Source: an uncultured Oscillospiraceae bacterium (GTDB lineage Bacteria; Bacillota; Clostridia; Oscillospirales; Oscillospiraceae). From it: a stretch of 64,000 nucleotides of DNA. The notes beneath the pieces are model-generated. The model did not search any database. It was not told the DNA's origin and saw only the letters and a list, made by a program, of their open reading frames with translations. Below are positions 15,369 to 24,340 of the stretch, in pieces (positions within the stretch are counted from its first letter, which is position 1; the number at the start of each line of letters is the position of its first letter). The position numbers were made by a program, and so were the translations under genes. The stretch is taken from positions 33,156 through 97,155 of the forward strand of contig CAJUNA010000007.1 in assembly GCA_910587645.1 (NCBI GenBank). Direction: 5' to 3'.

Positions 15369-16760
15369 ATGAACAACCAAGCAAACAGCGGCGTGTCCGC
15401 CCAGCTCGGCTCCGCCCCGGTGGGACGGCTGCTGCTGAAGCTGGCCGCGCCTGCGGTGGTAGCCCAGCTTGTGAACCTGCTGTATAATATTGTAGACCGG
15501 ATCTACATTGGGCATATGCCGGAGGTAGGCACGGCGGCGCTGACCGGAATCGGCCTGTGCTTCCCAGTGGTGTACCTTATCGGCGCCTTCACCATGCTGG
15601 TGGCCCAAGGCGGCGCGCCCCGGGCGGCCATCGCCATGGGCGCGGGAGACAATGAACAGGCGGAGAAAATCATGGGCGGATGCTTCACCTGCCTGGTGGG
15701 GACGGCGCTGGTGCTGACGGCGCTGTTCTGGGCCTTTGGGGAGCCGCTGCTGTGGCTGTTCGGATGCAGCGAGGACACGATTCAATACGCCCTGCCCTAC
15801 ATGCGGATTTACTCCAGCGGTTCCCTGTTTGTGATGATGGCCCTGGGCATGAACCTGTTTGTCACCACCCAGGGCTTTGCCACCGTCAGTATGCGCACAG
15901 TGATCATCGGCGCGGTAAGCAACATTATTTTGGATCCCATCTTCATTTACGGCCTGCACATGGGCGTCCAGGGCGCGGCTCTGGCAACCGTGATTTCCCA
16001 AGCGGTTTCCGGCATATGGGTGGTGTATTTCCTTATGGGGAAAAAGACCACCCTGCGGCTCCGCCGGAAATGCCTGCGGCCAAGCTGGAAGCTGATGGCC
16101 CCGGTGCTGGCCCTGGGAATATCCCCCTTCGTGATGCAGTCCACAGAAGCGTTGGTGAACATCTCTTTCAACTCCTCCCTCCAGCAATATGGCGGCGACA
16201 TTGCCGTTGGCGCCATGGTTGTGGCCAGCACAGTCATGCAGATGGTATGGATACCCGCCCAGGGCTTGGGCCAAGGCGCACAGCCCATTATCAGCTACAA
16301 TTACGGCGCGCGGAACGCCAAGCGGGTGAAGGAAGCGTTCTTTGCCCTGCTGAAAGTAAGCTGCGCGTTCCTGGCATCCTTTTGGCTTCTGGTGCAGCTG
16401 TTCCCTGGATTTTTTATCAGTATTTTCAATGACAACGCCGCGCTGATGGAAACCGCGGTGTGGACGTTGCGGGTGTATACCGCAGTGCTGGGGCTGTTCG
16501 GCATCCAGATGTCGGTGCAGCAGACCTTTATGGCCATCGGCAAGGCCAAGGCCTCCCTCTTTATTGCCTGCCTGCGGAAGGTAATTTTGCTGATCCCGCT
16601 GATTTTCCTTCTGCCCCGTTTAATCGAGAACAAGGTTCTGGCCGTATTCCTGGCGGAACCGGTCAGCGATTTTATCTCTGTCACCGCATCGGCGGTCACC
16701 TTCTATTTCGTTTTCCGCCCCGCAATGCGGGAGCTGGAGAAGGGGACAGCGGAAGAATAG
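15369..16760 (+). CDS. MATE family multidrug/toxin efflux protein
   Basis: A 463-residue inner-membrane antiporter with about twelve hydrophobic segments in two similar halves. The N-terminal half has LLKLAAPAVVAQLVNLLYNIVD, split here by the first membrane helix, and the family loop GxGxxxQPIISYNYGA appears in the second half as GQGAQPIISYNYGA. Substrate is unknown; the family exports drugs or metabolites using sodium or proton gradients. ATG 15369 follows GGAAAGGAG. It is monocistronic between its own promoter and terminator and divergent from cobS. Confidence 0.9.
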   Translation: MNNQANSGVSAQLGSAPVGRLLLKLAAPAVVAQLVNLLYNIVDRIYIGHMPEVGTAALTGIGLCFPVVYLIGAFTMLVAQGGAPRAAIAMGAGDNEQAEKIMGGCFTCLVGTALVLTALFWAFGEPLLWLFGCSEDTIQYALPYMRIYSSGSLFVMMALGMNLFVTTQGFATVSMRTVIIGAVSNIILDPIFIYGLHMGVQGAALATVISQAVSGIWVVYFLMGKKTTLRLRRKCLRPSWKLMAPVLALGISPFVMQSTEALVNISFNSSLQQYGGDIAVGAMVVASTVMQMVWIPAQGLGQGAQPIISYNYGARNAKRVKEAFFALLKVSCAFLASFWLLVQLFPGFFISIFNDNAALMETAVWTLRVYTAVLGLFGIQMSVQQTFMAIGKAKASLFIACLRKVILLIPLIFLLPRLIENKVLAVFLAEPVSDFISVTASAVTFYFVFRPAMRELEKGTAEE

Positions 16761-16765
16761 CCATT

Positions 16766-16808
16766 AAGCGCGGCCATTCCGCCGGTATGGAATGGCCGCT
16801 TGTTTTTT
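16766..16808 (+). terminator. Terminator after the MATE gene
   Basis: AAGCGCGGCCATTCC pairs with GGAATGGCCGCTT (two bulged bases), followed by G and six T. Confidence 0.85.
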
Positions 16809-16819
16809 CGCGCAGCCTA

Positions 16820-16848
16820 TTGGTTTTTTCTGCAATCTGTGCTATACT
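16820..16848 (+). promoter_or_regulatory. Possible promoter of the metallophosphoesterase gene
   Basis: TTGGTT (16820-16825) and TATACT (16843-16848), 17 bases apart. Confidence 0.5.
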
Positions 16849-16883
16849 AAAGTGTCATACCCAAGATAAAGGAAAAAACTGCC

Positions 16884-17735
16884 ATGTCGAAATCAAAACA
16901 CCGCCGGAGCCGGAAGCTTGTTAAATTCCTGCTTTTCTGCGCATTCTGCGCGGCCTTCTTCTGGTGGAGCAACTGCTCCCTGCAAATTGAACGCTTCACC
17001 TTTTCCTCTCCCCGGCTGCCCGCCGGCTTTGACGGCTGCGTCATTGTCCAGCTTTCCGACCTCCACGGGGCGGAGTTTGGGGAAAACAACGAAACACTGA
17101 TTGCCCAAGTCCGGGCCGCCGCGCCGGACTATATCTTCCTCACCGGCGACCTCCAGGACCGGGGCCGTATGACTCCCCGGAGCTACTCCATAGACCTGGG
17201 CCGCGCCCTGGCCCAGATCGCCCCCACCTATTTTGTCACCGGCAATCACGAGTGGGCGTTCCCCGATGTACGGAGCCTGAAACAAGAGCTGCGGGACGCG
17301 GGGGTCACGGTGCTGACCAATGAATTTGCCACCCTTTCCCGGAACGGGGACACCATCCTTTTGGCGGGCATCGACGACCCCAATGGCTTTGCGGGGCAGA
17401 CAACGCCGGAGGAGGTGGCGGAGGACGTTCGCTCCGCCGCGCCGGAAGCCTTCTGGCTTCTGCTGGCCCACCGGAACAACTATTTTGAGCGCGAATACAG
17501 CTATTTAGGGGCCGATCTGGTCATCTCCGGCCACGGCCACGGCGGATTGATCCGCCTGCCCTTCACGGACGGGCTGGTCAGTGTGGAGCGTTCCCTGTTC
17601 CCCTCCTACACCGCCGGATTTTACGAAGCCAACGGCGGAAAGCTGTTTGTTTCCCGGGGGCTGGGGAACTCTGGGCGGACTTTCCGGCTCTTTAACCGGC
17701 CTGCGTTGGTAATTCTGACCCTGGAGAGGGAGTGA
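16884..17735 (+). CDS. Membrane-anchored metallophosphoesterase (YkuE/YaeI-like)
   Basis: A 283-residue calcineurin-type phosphoesterase. After basic residues comes a membrane anchor FLLFCAFCAAFFWW (about 16-29), so the enzyme should face outward. Metal-binding motifs occur in order: DLHG (about 59), GDLQDRG (about 88), GNHEW (about 118) and the C-terminal GHGHGG (about 215). Relatives act on lipid-linked or cell-wall phosphates; the exact substrate is unknown. It ends 5 bases before the mnmG ATG, so the two may be co-transcribed. Confidence 0.85.
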   Translation: MSKSKHRRSRKLVKFLLFCAFCAAFFWWSNCSLQIERFTFSSPRLPAGFDGCVIVQLSDLHGAEFGENNETLIAQVRAAAPDYIFLTGDLQDRGRMTPRSYSIDLGRALAQIAPTYFVTGNHEWAFPDVRSLKQELRDAGVTVLTNEFATLSRNGDTILLAGIDDPNGFAGQTTPEEVAEDVRSAAPEAFWLLLAHRNNYFEREYSYLGADLVISGHGHGGLIRLPFTDGLVSVERSLFPSYTAGFYEANGGKLFVSRGLGNSGRTFRLFNRPALVILTLERE

Positions 17736-17740
17736 CCGCC

Positions 17741-19630
17741 ATGAGAGAATTTTTTGCCGGGACGTATGATATCGCCGTCATCGGCGCGGGCCACGCCGGG
17801 ATTGAAGCTGCCTTGGCCGCCGCGCGTCTGGGCCGGAAAACCATCTGCTTTACCATCAACCTGGACGCGGTAGGCAACATGCCCTGCAATCCCGCCATTG
17901 GCGGCACGGGGAAAGGCCACCTGGTCCGGGAGCTGGACGCCCTGGGGGGCGAAATGGCCCTGGCGGCGGACGCGGCCTGTATCCAGTACCGGCTGCTGAA
18001 CCGGGGAAAAGGCCCCGCCGTCCACAGTCTCCGGGCCCAGGCCGACCGCAGGCTTTACCAGCAAATTATGAAGCACACCCTGGAGCGCCAGGAAAACCTA
18101 ACTGTCCGCCAGGGGGAAATTACCGAAATCCGCCTGACCGGCGGCCGCGTCAGCCATGTAGCCCTCCACACCGGGGCGGTGTTCGCGGTAAGCGCCGCCA
18201 TCGTCTGCTCCGGCACCTACTTGAACGGCAGGACAATCGTAGGCGAATGCGTCCAATCCGGCGGGCCGGACGGCATGTTTGCCGCCACAGCCCTGACGGG
18301 CTGCCTGGTCAAGCTGGGGCTGTCCCTGCGGCGGTTCAAGACCGGAACCCCGCCCCGCGTCAACGCCCGCAGCGTAGACTTCTCCAAAATGGAGCGCCAG
18401 GACGGGGACGCGGAAACCATGCCCTTCTCTTTCGAGACCAAGGCCCCGCCGGTGAACCGGGCGGTGTGCTACCTGACCTACACCAACCAGGAGACCCACC
18501 GGATCATCCTGGAGAACCTGGACCGCTCCCCCATGCACAGCGGCGTAATTGAGGGGGTAGGCCCCCGCTATTGTCCCTCTATCGAAGCCAAGGTTACCCG
18601 TTTCGCGGACAAGCCCCGGCACCAGCTTTTCATCGAGCCAATGGGGCTGGACACGGAGGAATTGTATATCCAGGGCTTTTCCTCCGCCATGCCGGAGGAG
18701 GTGCAGCTGGCCATGCTCCACACCATTGCCGGGCTGGAGCAGGCGGAGATGATGCGCCCCGCTTACGCCATTGAGTACGACTGCGTAGATCCCACGGAGC
18801 TGCGCCCCACCCTGGAGAGCAAAAAAATCCCCGGCCTGTACGGCGCGGGACAGTTCTGCGGCTCCTCGGGCTATGAAGAGGCGGCGGTTCAGGGCTTTGT
18901 GGCGGGGGTCAACGCCGCCCTGGCCCAGACGGGGCGGGAACCGTTGGTTTTGTCCCGGGGGCAGTCCTACATTGGCACGCTTATTGACGACTTAGTCACC
19001 AAAGGCACCAACGAGCCGTACCGCATGATGACCAGCCGCAGCGAATACCGTCTCCTGCTCCGCCAGGACAACGCCGACCAGCGTTTATGCGCCATCGGCC
19101 ACCGGATCGGCCTGGTTTCAGACGAGCGCCTGGCCCGGGTGGAAGCAAAATACGAAGCCGTCCGGCGGGAAATCCGCCGCCTGTCCTCCCATGGCATACC
19201 GCCCTCGGAGGAACTGAACGCTTTCCTCATAGAGCGGGGCACCACCCCGGTCAGCGATGGCGCGCCCTTGGTTGCCCTGCTCCGGCGGCCCCAGGTGCGG
19301 TATGAGAACCTGCGGCGGTTTGACCCGGATTTTCCCGGCCTGCCTCCGGAAACGGCGGAACAGGTCGAGATTTCCGTCAAATATGAGGGCTACATCCAGC
19401 GGCAGCTCCAAGAAGTGGAGGAACTCCGGCGGATGGAGCGCCGCGCCCTGCCGCCGGAAACGGACTACGCCGCCATCCAAGGCCTACGGCTGGAGGCCAG
19501 GGAAAAGCTGAACCACCTGCGCCCCATGAACCTGGGGCAGGCGGCGCGGATTTCCGGCGTGTCGCCCGCCGATGTGGCCGCGCTGATGATCTGGCTAGAA
19601 CAAGGGAAGGAGGAACAACAGCATGTCTGA
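17741..19630 (+). CDS. mnmG: tRNA uridine-5-carboxymethylaminomethyl modification enzyme MnmG (GidA)
   Basis: FAD-dependent partner of MnmE that modifies the wobble uridine of several tRNAs. The dinucleotide fold is VIGAGHAGIEAA near the N-terminus, followed by NPAIGGTGKGHLVRE, the RFKTGTPPR motif, and the C-terminal helical region SEYRLLLRQDNAD. I take ATG 17741 (629 residues) with GAGAGGGAG upstream; the GTG at 17732 would overlap the previous stop. mnmE is not beside it. The next gene overlaps by 8 bases. Confidence 0.97.
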   Translation: MREFFAGTYDIAVIGAGHAGIEAALAAARLGRKTICFTINLDAVGNMPCNPAIGGTGKGHLVRELDALGGEMALAADAACIQYRLLNRGKGPAVHSLRAQADRRLYQQIMKHTLERQENLTVRQGEITEIRLTGGRVSHVALHTGAVFAVSAAIVCSGTYLNGRTIVGECVQSGGPDGMFAATALTGCLVKLGLSLRRFKTGTPPRVNARSVDFSKMERQDGDAETMPFSFETKAPPVNRAVCYLTYTNQETHRIILENLDRSPMHSGVIEGVGPRYCPSIEAKVTRFADKPRHQLFIEPMGLDTEELYIQGFSSAMPEEVQLAMLHTIAGLEQAEMMRPAYAIEYDCVDPTELRPTLESKKIPGLYGAGQFCGSSGYEEAAVQGFVAGVNAALAQTGREPLVLSRGQSYIGTLIDDLVTKGTNEPYRMMTSRSEYRLLLRQDNADQRLCAIGHRIGLVSDERLARVEAKYEAVRREIRRLSSHGIPPSEELNAFLIERGTTPVSDGAPLVALLRRPQVRYENLRRFDPDFPGLPPETAEQVEISVKYEGYIQRQLQEVEELRRMERRALPPETDYAAIQGLRLEAREKLNHLRPMNLGQAARISGVSPADVAALMIWLEQGKEEQQHV

Positions 19631-20321
19631 ACCCTTTCTGCACTTCACCAAGCAGGGCGCGGGTCCGCCCCTGCTGCTGCTGCACGGCAACGGGGAGGAC
19701 GGCAGCTATTTCGTCCACCAGATGGGCGCCTTCTCCCTGCACTACACCGTCTACGCGATTGACACCCGCGGCCACGGCCTGTCCCCCCGGGGGGACGCCC
19801 CCTTCACCATGGCCCAGTTCGCCCAGGATTTGCTGGATTTCATGGATGAGGAGCATCTGGGCCGGGCCAACATTTTGGGCTTCAGCGATGGCGCGAACAT
19901 CGCCCTGACCTTCGCCCTGGCCCACCGGAACCGGGTGGACCGCCTGATTCTCAACGGGGGCAACCTGTTCCCCTCCGGGGTCAAGTTCTGGATTCAACTG
20001 CCTATTGTGCTGGGCTACTGGGCCGCGTCCCTTTTTGCCAAGGCCAGCCCCAAGGCCAGGCAGCACGCGGAAATCCTGGGCCTGATGGTAAAGGAGCCCC
20101 ACATCGACCCGCAGGCCCTGAAAAAGCTGTACATACCTACGCTGGTCATTGTGGGGACCCGGGACATGATCCGGGATTCCCATACGCTGCAAATCGCGGG
20201 CAGCCTGCCTCTGGGGCGGCTGGAGATCATCGTGGGGGATCATTTTATCGCCGCGAAAAATCCCGATGCCTTCAACGAAGCCGTCGCGGCCTTTCTGGCA
20301 GATACAAGGAGTGATATATAA
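19623..20321 (+). CDS. Alpha/beta hydrolase
   Basis: A 232-residue hydrolase-fold protein with oxyanion motif LLLHGNGEDG (about 17-26), nucleophile elbow GFSDGAN with the serine near residue 82, a likely catalytic aspartate in GTRDMI and histidine in GDHF. The substrate cannot be told from sequence. It overlaps the end of mnmG by 8 bases and shares one base with the murT start (TAATG), so it is translated as part of this run. Confidence 0.85.
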   Translation: MSEPFLHFTKQGAGPPLLLLHGNGEDGSYFVHQMGAFSLHYTVYAIDTRGHGLSPRGDAPFTMAQFAQDLLDFMDEEHLGRANILGFSDGANIALTFALAHRNRVDRLILNGGNLFPSGVKFWIQLPIVLGYWAASLFAKASPKARQHAEILGLMVKEPHIDPQALKKLYIPTLVIVGTRDMIRDSHTLQIAGSLPLGRLEIIVGDHFIAAKNPDAFNEAVAAFLADTRSDI

Positions 20322-21652
20322 TGCGGTTATTACTGGCAATTATCGTTTGCAAGCTGCTCCGCCTGATTGGGAAGCTGGCAGGCAAAGGCAGCAGCCTCCC
20401 CGGCAAGTACGCGCTGAAAATCTGTCCCGATGCCCTGGGCCGCATAAAACTGCCGCCCTGCGTCATCGCCGTCACTGGCAGCAACGGCAAGACCTCCACG
20501 GTGGAGATGATTGCCGCCATCCTCCGGGCGGACGGGCGGCAGGTTGTCTACAACGAGGAAGGCTCCAACCAGATTGAGGGCGTAACCACCCTGATTCTCT
20601 GCAACAGCTCCCTGGGCGGGAAAATGAGGGGAGACGTCCTGCTGCTGGAAAGCGATGAGCGGTATGCCCGCCGTTCCTTCCGGTGGTTCCACCCCACACA
20701 TTTTGTCATTACCAACCTCTACCGTGACCAGCTCACCCGCAACGGCCATCCGGAGTGGGTTTACAACGCCATCCTCCCTGCTATCCATCCGGACACAATG
20801 CTGGTACTGAACGCGGACGACCCACTGGTCTCCTGCTTTGCCCAGGAACACGAAAAGGTCAAGTGGTTCGGCCTAAACGAGTGCGCCATCAGCACCAAGG
20901 AGCATCACGGCATATACCACGATGGCGCGCGCTGCCCGGTATGCTGCGGCCGGATGGAGTATAGATGCTACCACTATGAGCACATCGGCCACTACCGCTG
21001 CGCGGACTGCGGCCATCACCGGCATGATACGGATTTCGCCGTCACCGCCCTGGATCTGGAAAATGGAAAACTGACGCTGGACGGGGAGACGGAAATTTCC
21101 CTGGCGTTCAAGAGCATTTACAACGTATACAACATCCTGGCGGCCTGGTCTGTCTGTTCCCTGGCGGGGGTGGCCCCACCGGTCTCGGCCCAGGTCATCA
21201 ACAACTATATCCTCAAAAACGGCCGCATGGTGCAGTTCACCCTGGGCGCGCACCACGGGACGTTGCTGACCAGCAAGCACGAAAATTCGGTGGCCTACGA
21301 CACCAACCTAGGCTATATCGCCGCCAGCAAGTCCCCCTGCGAAGTGCTGGTGATGGTGGACGCCATCAGCCGGAAGTACTTCACCGGCGAAACAAGCTGG
21401 CTGTGGGACATCGACTTCGGCCAGTTGAACCGCCCGCATGTGGAGAAGGTCATTCTTTGCGGCAAATATGTCAACGACTTAGCCCTGCGTTTTGGCTATA
21501 CGGACATCCCCCCGGAAAAAATCGTCTGCTGCGATACGGCATCCCAAGCCGCCGGGCTGCTGAAAGAGGACGGGGACAGCGCGCTGTACGTGGTGACCTG
21601 TTTTTCCGACCGGGATAAGCTTCTGAGCTTGGTGAAAAAGGAGGAAGGCTGA
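20321..21652 (+). CDS. murT: Lipid II isoglutaminyl synthase, MurT subunit
   Basis: Mur-ligase-like subunit that, with GatD, amidates the D-glutamate of lipid II. Of 443 residues, the N-terminus is hydrophobic, the ATP loop is VTGSNGKTST (about 48-57), a four-cysteine zinc ribbon is CPVC...CADC (about 205-235), and the C-terminal DUF1727 region contains NPNxxxx-like SENSVAYDTNLGY-type residues (KHENSVAYDTNLG). The next gene is gatD, two bases away, as in other Gram-positives. MurT itself looks complete. Confidence 0.93.
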   Translation: MRLLLAIIVCKLLRLIGKLAGKGSSLPGKYALKICPDALGRIKLPPCVIAVTGSNGKTSTVEMIAAILRADGRQVVYNEEGSNQIEGVTTLILCNSSLGGKMRGDVLLLESDERYARRSFRWFHPTHFVITNLYRDQLTRNGHPEWVYNAILPAIHPDTMLVLNADDPLVSCFAQEHEKVKWFGLNECAISTKEHHGIYHDGARCPVCCGRMEYRCYHYEHIGHYRCADCGHHRHDTDFAVTALDLENGKLTLDGETEISLAFKSIYNVYNILAAWSVCSLAGVAPPVSAQVINNYILKNGRMVQFTLGAHHGTLLTSKHENSVAYDTNLGYIAASKSPCEVLVMVDAISRKYFTGETSWLWDIDFGQLNRPHVEKVILCGKYVNDLALRFGYTDIPPEKIVCCDTASQAAGLLKEDGDSALYVVTCFSDRDKLLSLVKKEEG

Positions 21653-21653
21653 C

Positions 21654-22382
21654 ATGGAACTGACCATAGCCCACCTGTACCCGGACGCCATGTCCCTGTA
21701 CGGCGAGTACGCCAACGTCTCGGTTCTCCGCCGCCACCTGGATGCCCTGGGGGTAGAAACAACCCTCCGCGCAATCACCTTCGAGGACGAGATGGACGTA
21801 TCCGGCGCGGACTTCATCTACATGGGCGCTGGCACGGAGACCCGGCAGAAGGCCGTCCTGGTCTCCGCCCCCCACTACGGCCCCAGGCTGAAAGCTGCTG
21901 CGGCGGACGGCGCGGTCATCCTCTTCACCGGCAGCGCCATGGAGACGCTGGGCGCGTCCGTCACCGATACGGCAGGCAAGGCCTGGCCGGGCTTCGGCCT
22001 GGCGGACTTCACCACCACGGAGACAGGCCAGCGCACCCCCGGCGACGTAGTCGCGACCCCGACCCTGTGGGACGCCCCGGCGGTAGGCTTCATGAACAAA
22101 TGCAGCGTTACCCACGGCATTACAAAACCGCTGTTTTCAGCCCTGCCCCTGGGCTTCGGCAACGAGCAGGAGCACGGCCCCGAGGGCTACGTGGATGGCG
22201 GCGTATTTGCCACCCACCTGACCGGGCCGGTTCTGGTGAAGAACCCGGACTTTTTGGATGAGATCATCCGCCGCCTGTTTACCCAGAAGGGCTGGCCGCT
22301 CCCGGACAGGCTCCCCGTGTTTCCCCATGAGCGGGAAGCCTACGCGGTAACGCTCCGGGAGTTGCAGGCGCGTATTCATTAG
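21654..22382 (+). CDS. gatD: GatD-like amidotransferase subunit lacking the catalytic cysteine
   Basis: GatD is the glutaminase partner of MurT, supplying ammonia to lipid II. This 242-residue protein follows murT and matches GatD along its length: LTIAHLYPDAMSLYGEY at the start, GDVV in the middle, and the histidine loop near residue 188 (THLTGPVLVKNP). Where the catalytic cysteine (ICGGYQ in Staphylococcus) should be, residues 91-97 read FTGSAME, with Gly/Ser in place of Cys-Gly. The arginine loop downstream (ENHGGRT in Staphylococcus) is also not conserved. Either ammonia comes directly from solution or the complex does something else. Confidence 0.82.
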   Translation: MELTIAHLYPDAMSLYGEYANVSVLRRHLDALGVETTLRAITFEDEMDVSGADFIYMGAGTETRQKAVLVSAPHYGPRLKAAAADGAVILFTGSAMETLGASVTDTAGKAWPGFGLADFTTTETGQRTPGDVVATPTLWDAPAVGFMNKCSVTHGITKPLFSALPLGFGNEQEHGPEGYVDGGVFATHLTGPVLVKNPDFLDEIIRRLFTQKGWPLPDRLPVFPHEREAYAVTLRELQARIH

Positions 22383-22402
22383 GGAAAGGAATTGGCAGGA
22401 AA

Positions 22403-22561
22403 ATGGTCGTATTGAGCGCCGTTTGCTCATTTATAGCGTATTTGTTAGGAACAGCAATTGAAATCCGTCCGACGGTAAATCTGCCGGGATTTGGTATTGC
22501 TTTAGCGTTAATTACGATGGGAAGTTTTATCTTATTTCAGCTAAAAAGGAATAAAAACTAG
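22403..22561 (+). CDS. Small two-helix membrane protein, unknown
   Basis: A 52-codon frame starting MVVLSAVCSF and ending LKRNKN. Two hydrophobic segments (about residues 3-18 and 27-45) are separated by IEIRPTVNLPGF and followed by a basic tail, which is a credible membrane topology. The gene is AT-richer than its neighbours, suggesting a different origin or weak expression. It fits exactly between gatD and the mutase, with AGGAAA before the ATG. No family recognised; it could be a chance frame. Confidence 0.5.
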   Translation: MVVLSAVCSFIAYLLGTAIEIRPTVNLPGFGIALALITMGSFILFQLKRNKN

Positions 22562-22571
22562 GAGGAAGCCC

Positions 22572-24242
22572 ATGCATTACGAACACGAGCTGGCCCGCTG
22601 GCTCCAAAGAGCGGGAGAGGACCCGGATCTGACGAAAGAACTGGAAGAAATCCAAGATGACCCCAACGCCGTCTCCGACCGTTTTTACCGCCATTTAGCC
22701 TTCGGCACCGGTGGCCTGCGGGGCGTCATCGGCGCGGGAACCAACCGCATGAACATCTACACCGTCCGCCGCGCCACCCAGGCGTTAGCGGACTACCTCA
22801 ACGCCACGGACCTGCCCAAGTCCGTGGCCATTGCCCACGACAGCCGCATCAAGGGGGAGCTGTTTTCCCGGGAAGCGGCCCGGGTCTTGGCGGCCAATGG
22901 CATCACAGCCCACGTCTACCCCCGGTTGGAGCCGACCCCGGCCCTGAGTTGGGCGGTGCGGTACCTGCACTGCGGCGCGGGCATCTGCGTCACCGCCAGC
23001 CACAACCCCGCCCAGTACAACGGCTATAAGGTCTACGGCGCGGACGGCTGCCAGATCACGCCGGAAGCGGCGGAAAAGGTGCTGGCTTTTATGGACAAAA
23101 CCGACTGCTTTGACAGCGTAAAGCTGGCGGACTACGATGCCGCCCTGGCGGAAGGAAAAATCCAATGGATTGGGGACGAATGCCTGGACGCCTTTGTAGA
23201 CGCGGTGCTGGCCCTGCGCCCCGGCAACGATGTCAGCCGCTTGAAGCTGGTCTACACGCCCCTCAACGGCTCCGGCCTGGAGTGCGTCCGGAAGCTGCTG
23301 GCGAAAATGGGCGTCACCGCCCTGACGGTGGTCCCCTCTCAGGAAGCCCCTGACGGCCATTTCCCCACCTGCCCCTACCCCAACCCGGAAATCCGGGAAG
23401 CCATGGAGGAGGGCTTGCGGCTGTGCGGCCAGGTTCACCCCGACCTGCTCATCGGCACGGATCCGGACTGTGACCGCATGGGCGCGGCGGTGCCAGACGG
23501 CAAGGGCGGCTACCGCCTGATTTCCGGAAACGAGATGGGCGTCCTGCTGCTGGACTACCTGTGCCGTACCAGGACTGCCCGGGGAACCATGCCGGAGCGT
23601 CCCGTGGCCGTAACTACTATCGTGTCCACAGATATGGCGGCGCCTGTGGCGGAAGCCTACGGCGTGGAGCTGCGCCGGATGCTGACGGGCTTTAAGTATA
23701 TCGGCGAGCAAATCGGCCTGCTGGAAGCCGGGGGCCATAAGGAGCGGTATATTTTCGGCTTTGAGGAGAGCTACGGCTATCTCTCCGGCGCCCATGTCCG
23801 GGACAAGGACGGGGTGAATGCGGTGATGCTGGCCTGCGAGTGCGCGGCCTGGTACGCGGGCCAGGGGATGACCCTTCTGGACGCCATGAACGCGCTGTAT
23901 GACAAGTTCGGCTATTATCGCAACGGCCTAATCAGCAAGGCCTTTGAGGGCCAGGACGGCATGCTGGCGATGGATGCCCTGATGAAGTCCCTGCGGGCCA
24001 ATCCGCCGGCAAGCATTGCCGGGAAACAGGTTACAGGCCGGGTAGACTACCTGGACGGCAGCACCGGCCTGATTCCCTCCGATGTCCTGGAATTTCGCCT
24101 GGAGGAGGGCGGCAAGGTAATCGTCCGCCCCTCCGGCACGGAACCGAAGCTGAAGCTCTACCTCTCCGTCTGCGGAACCAGCGAGGAAGACGCGCTGGCC
24201 CGTCTGGACGTGCTGGAAAAGGGTGCACGGGTGCTGCTGTAA
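22572..24242 (+). CDS. Phosphosugar mutase (phosphoglucomutase/phosphomannomutase)
   Basis: A 556-residue alpha-D-phosphohexomutase of the PgcA/ManB type. The N-terminal FGTGGLRG, phosphoserine loop TASHNPAQYNGYK (about 137-149), metal loop DPDCDRMG (about 298-305), sugar loop GFEESYGYL and phosphate loop RPSGTEPKLK are all present. It likely interconverts glucose-6-P and glucose-1-P for UDP-glucose. The AGGAGG site precedes the ATG closely. Mannose versus glucose preference cannot be read from this. Confidence 0.93.
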   Translation: MHYEHELARWLQRAGEDPDLTKELEEIQDDPNAVSDRFYRHLAFGTGGLRGVIGAGTNRMNIYTVRRATQALADYLNATDLPKSVAIAHDSRIKGELFSREAARVLAANGITAHVYPRLEPTPALSWAVRYLHCGAGICVTASHNPAQYNGYKVYGADGCQITPEAAEKVLAFMDKTDCFDSVKLADYDAALAEGKIQWIGDECLDAFVDAVLALRPGNDVSRLKLVYTPLNGSGLECVRKLLAKMGVTALTVVPSQEAPDGHFPTCPYPNPEIREAMEEGLRLCGQVHPDLLIGTDPDCDRMGAAVPDGKGGYRLISGNEMGVLLLDYLCRTRTARGTMPERPVAVTTIVSTDMAAPVAEAYGVELRRMLTGFKYIGEQIGLLEAGGHKERYIFGFEESYGYLSGAHVRDKDGVNAVMLACECAAWYAGQGMTLLDAMNALYDKFGYYRNGLISKAFEGQDGMLAMDALMKSLRANPPASIAGKQVTGRVDYLDGSTGLIPSDVLEFRLEEGGKVIVRPSGTEPKLKLYLSVCGTSEEDALARLDVLEKGARVLL

Positions 24243-24253
24243 CCATATGAGAG

Positions 24254-24326
24254 AAACATACCGCTGCTGGAGCAGCGGTATGTTTCTGCCGCAAAAAGGG
24301 CCCCCGGAGTTTTCCGGGGGCCCTTT
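24254..24326. terminator. Two terminator hairpins between convergent mutase and nifJ
   Basis: First hairpin: 15-bp arms AAACATACCGCTGCT (24254-24268) and complement (24271-24285). Second: AAAGGGCCCCCGGA and its complement (24295-24308 and 24313-24326) with GTTT loop. Both have T-rich ends; the second has A/T tails on both strands and can stop nifJ. Confidence 0.85.
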
Positions 24327-24340
24327 ATTAATGCGTTTGC

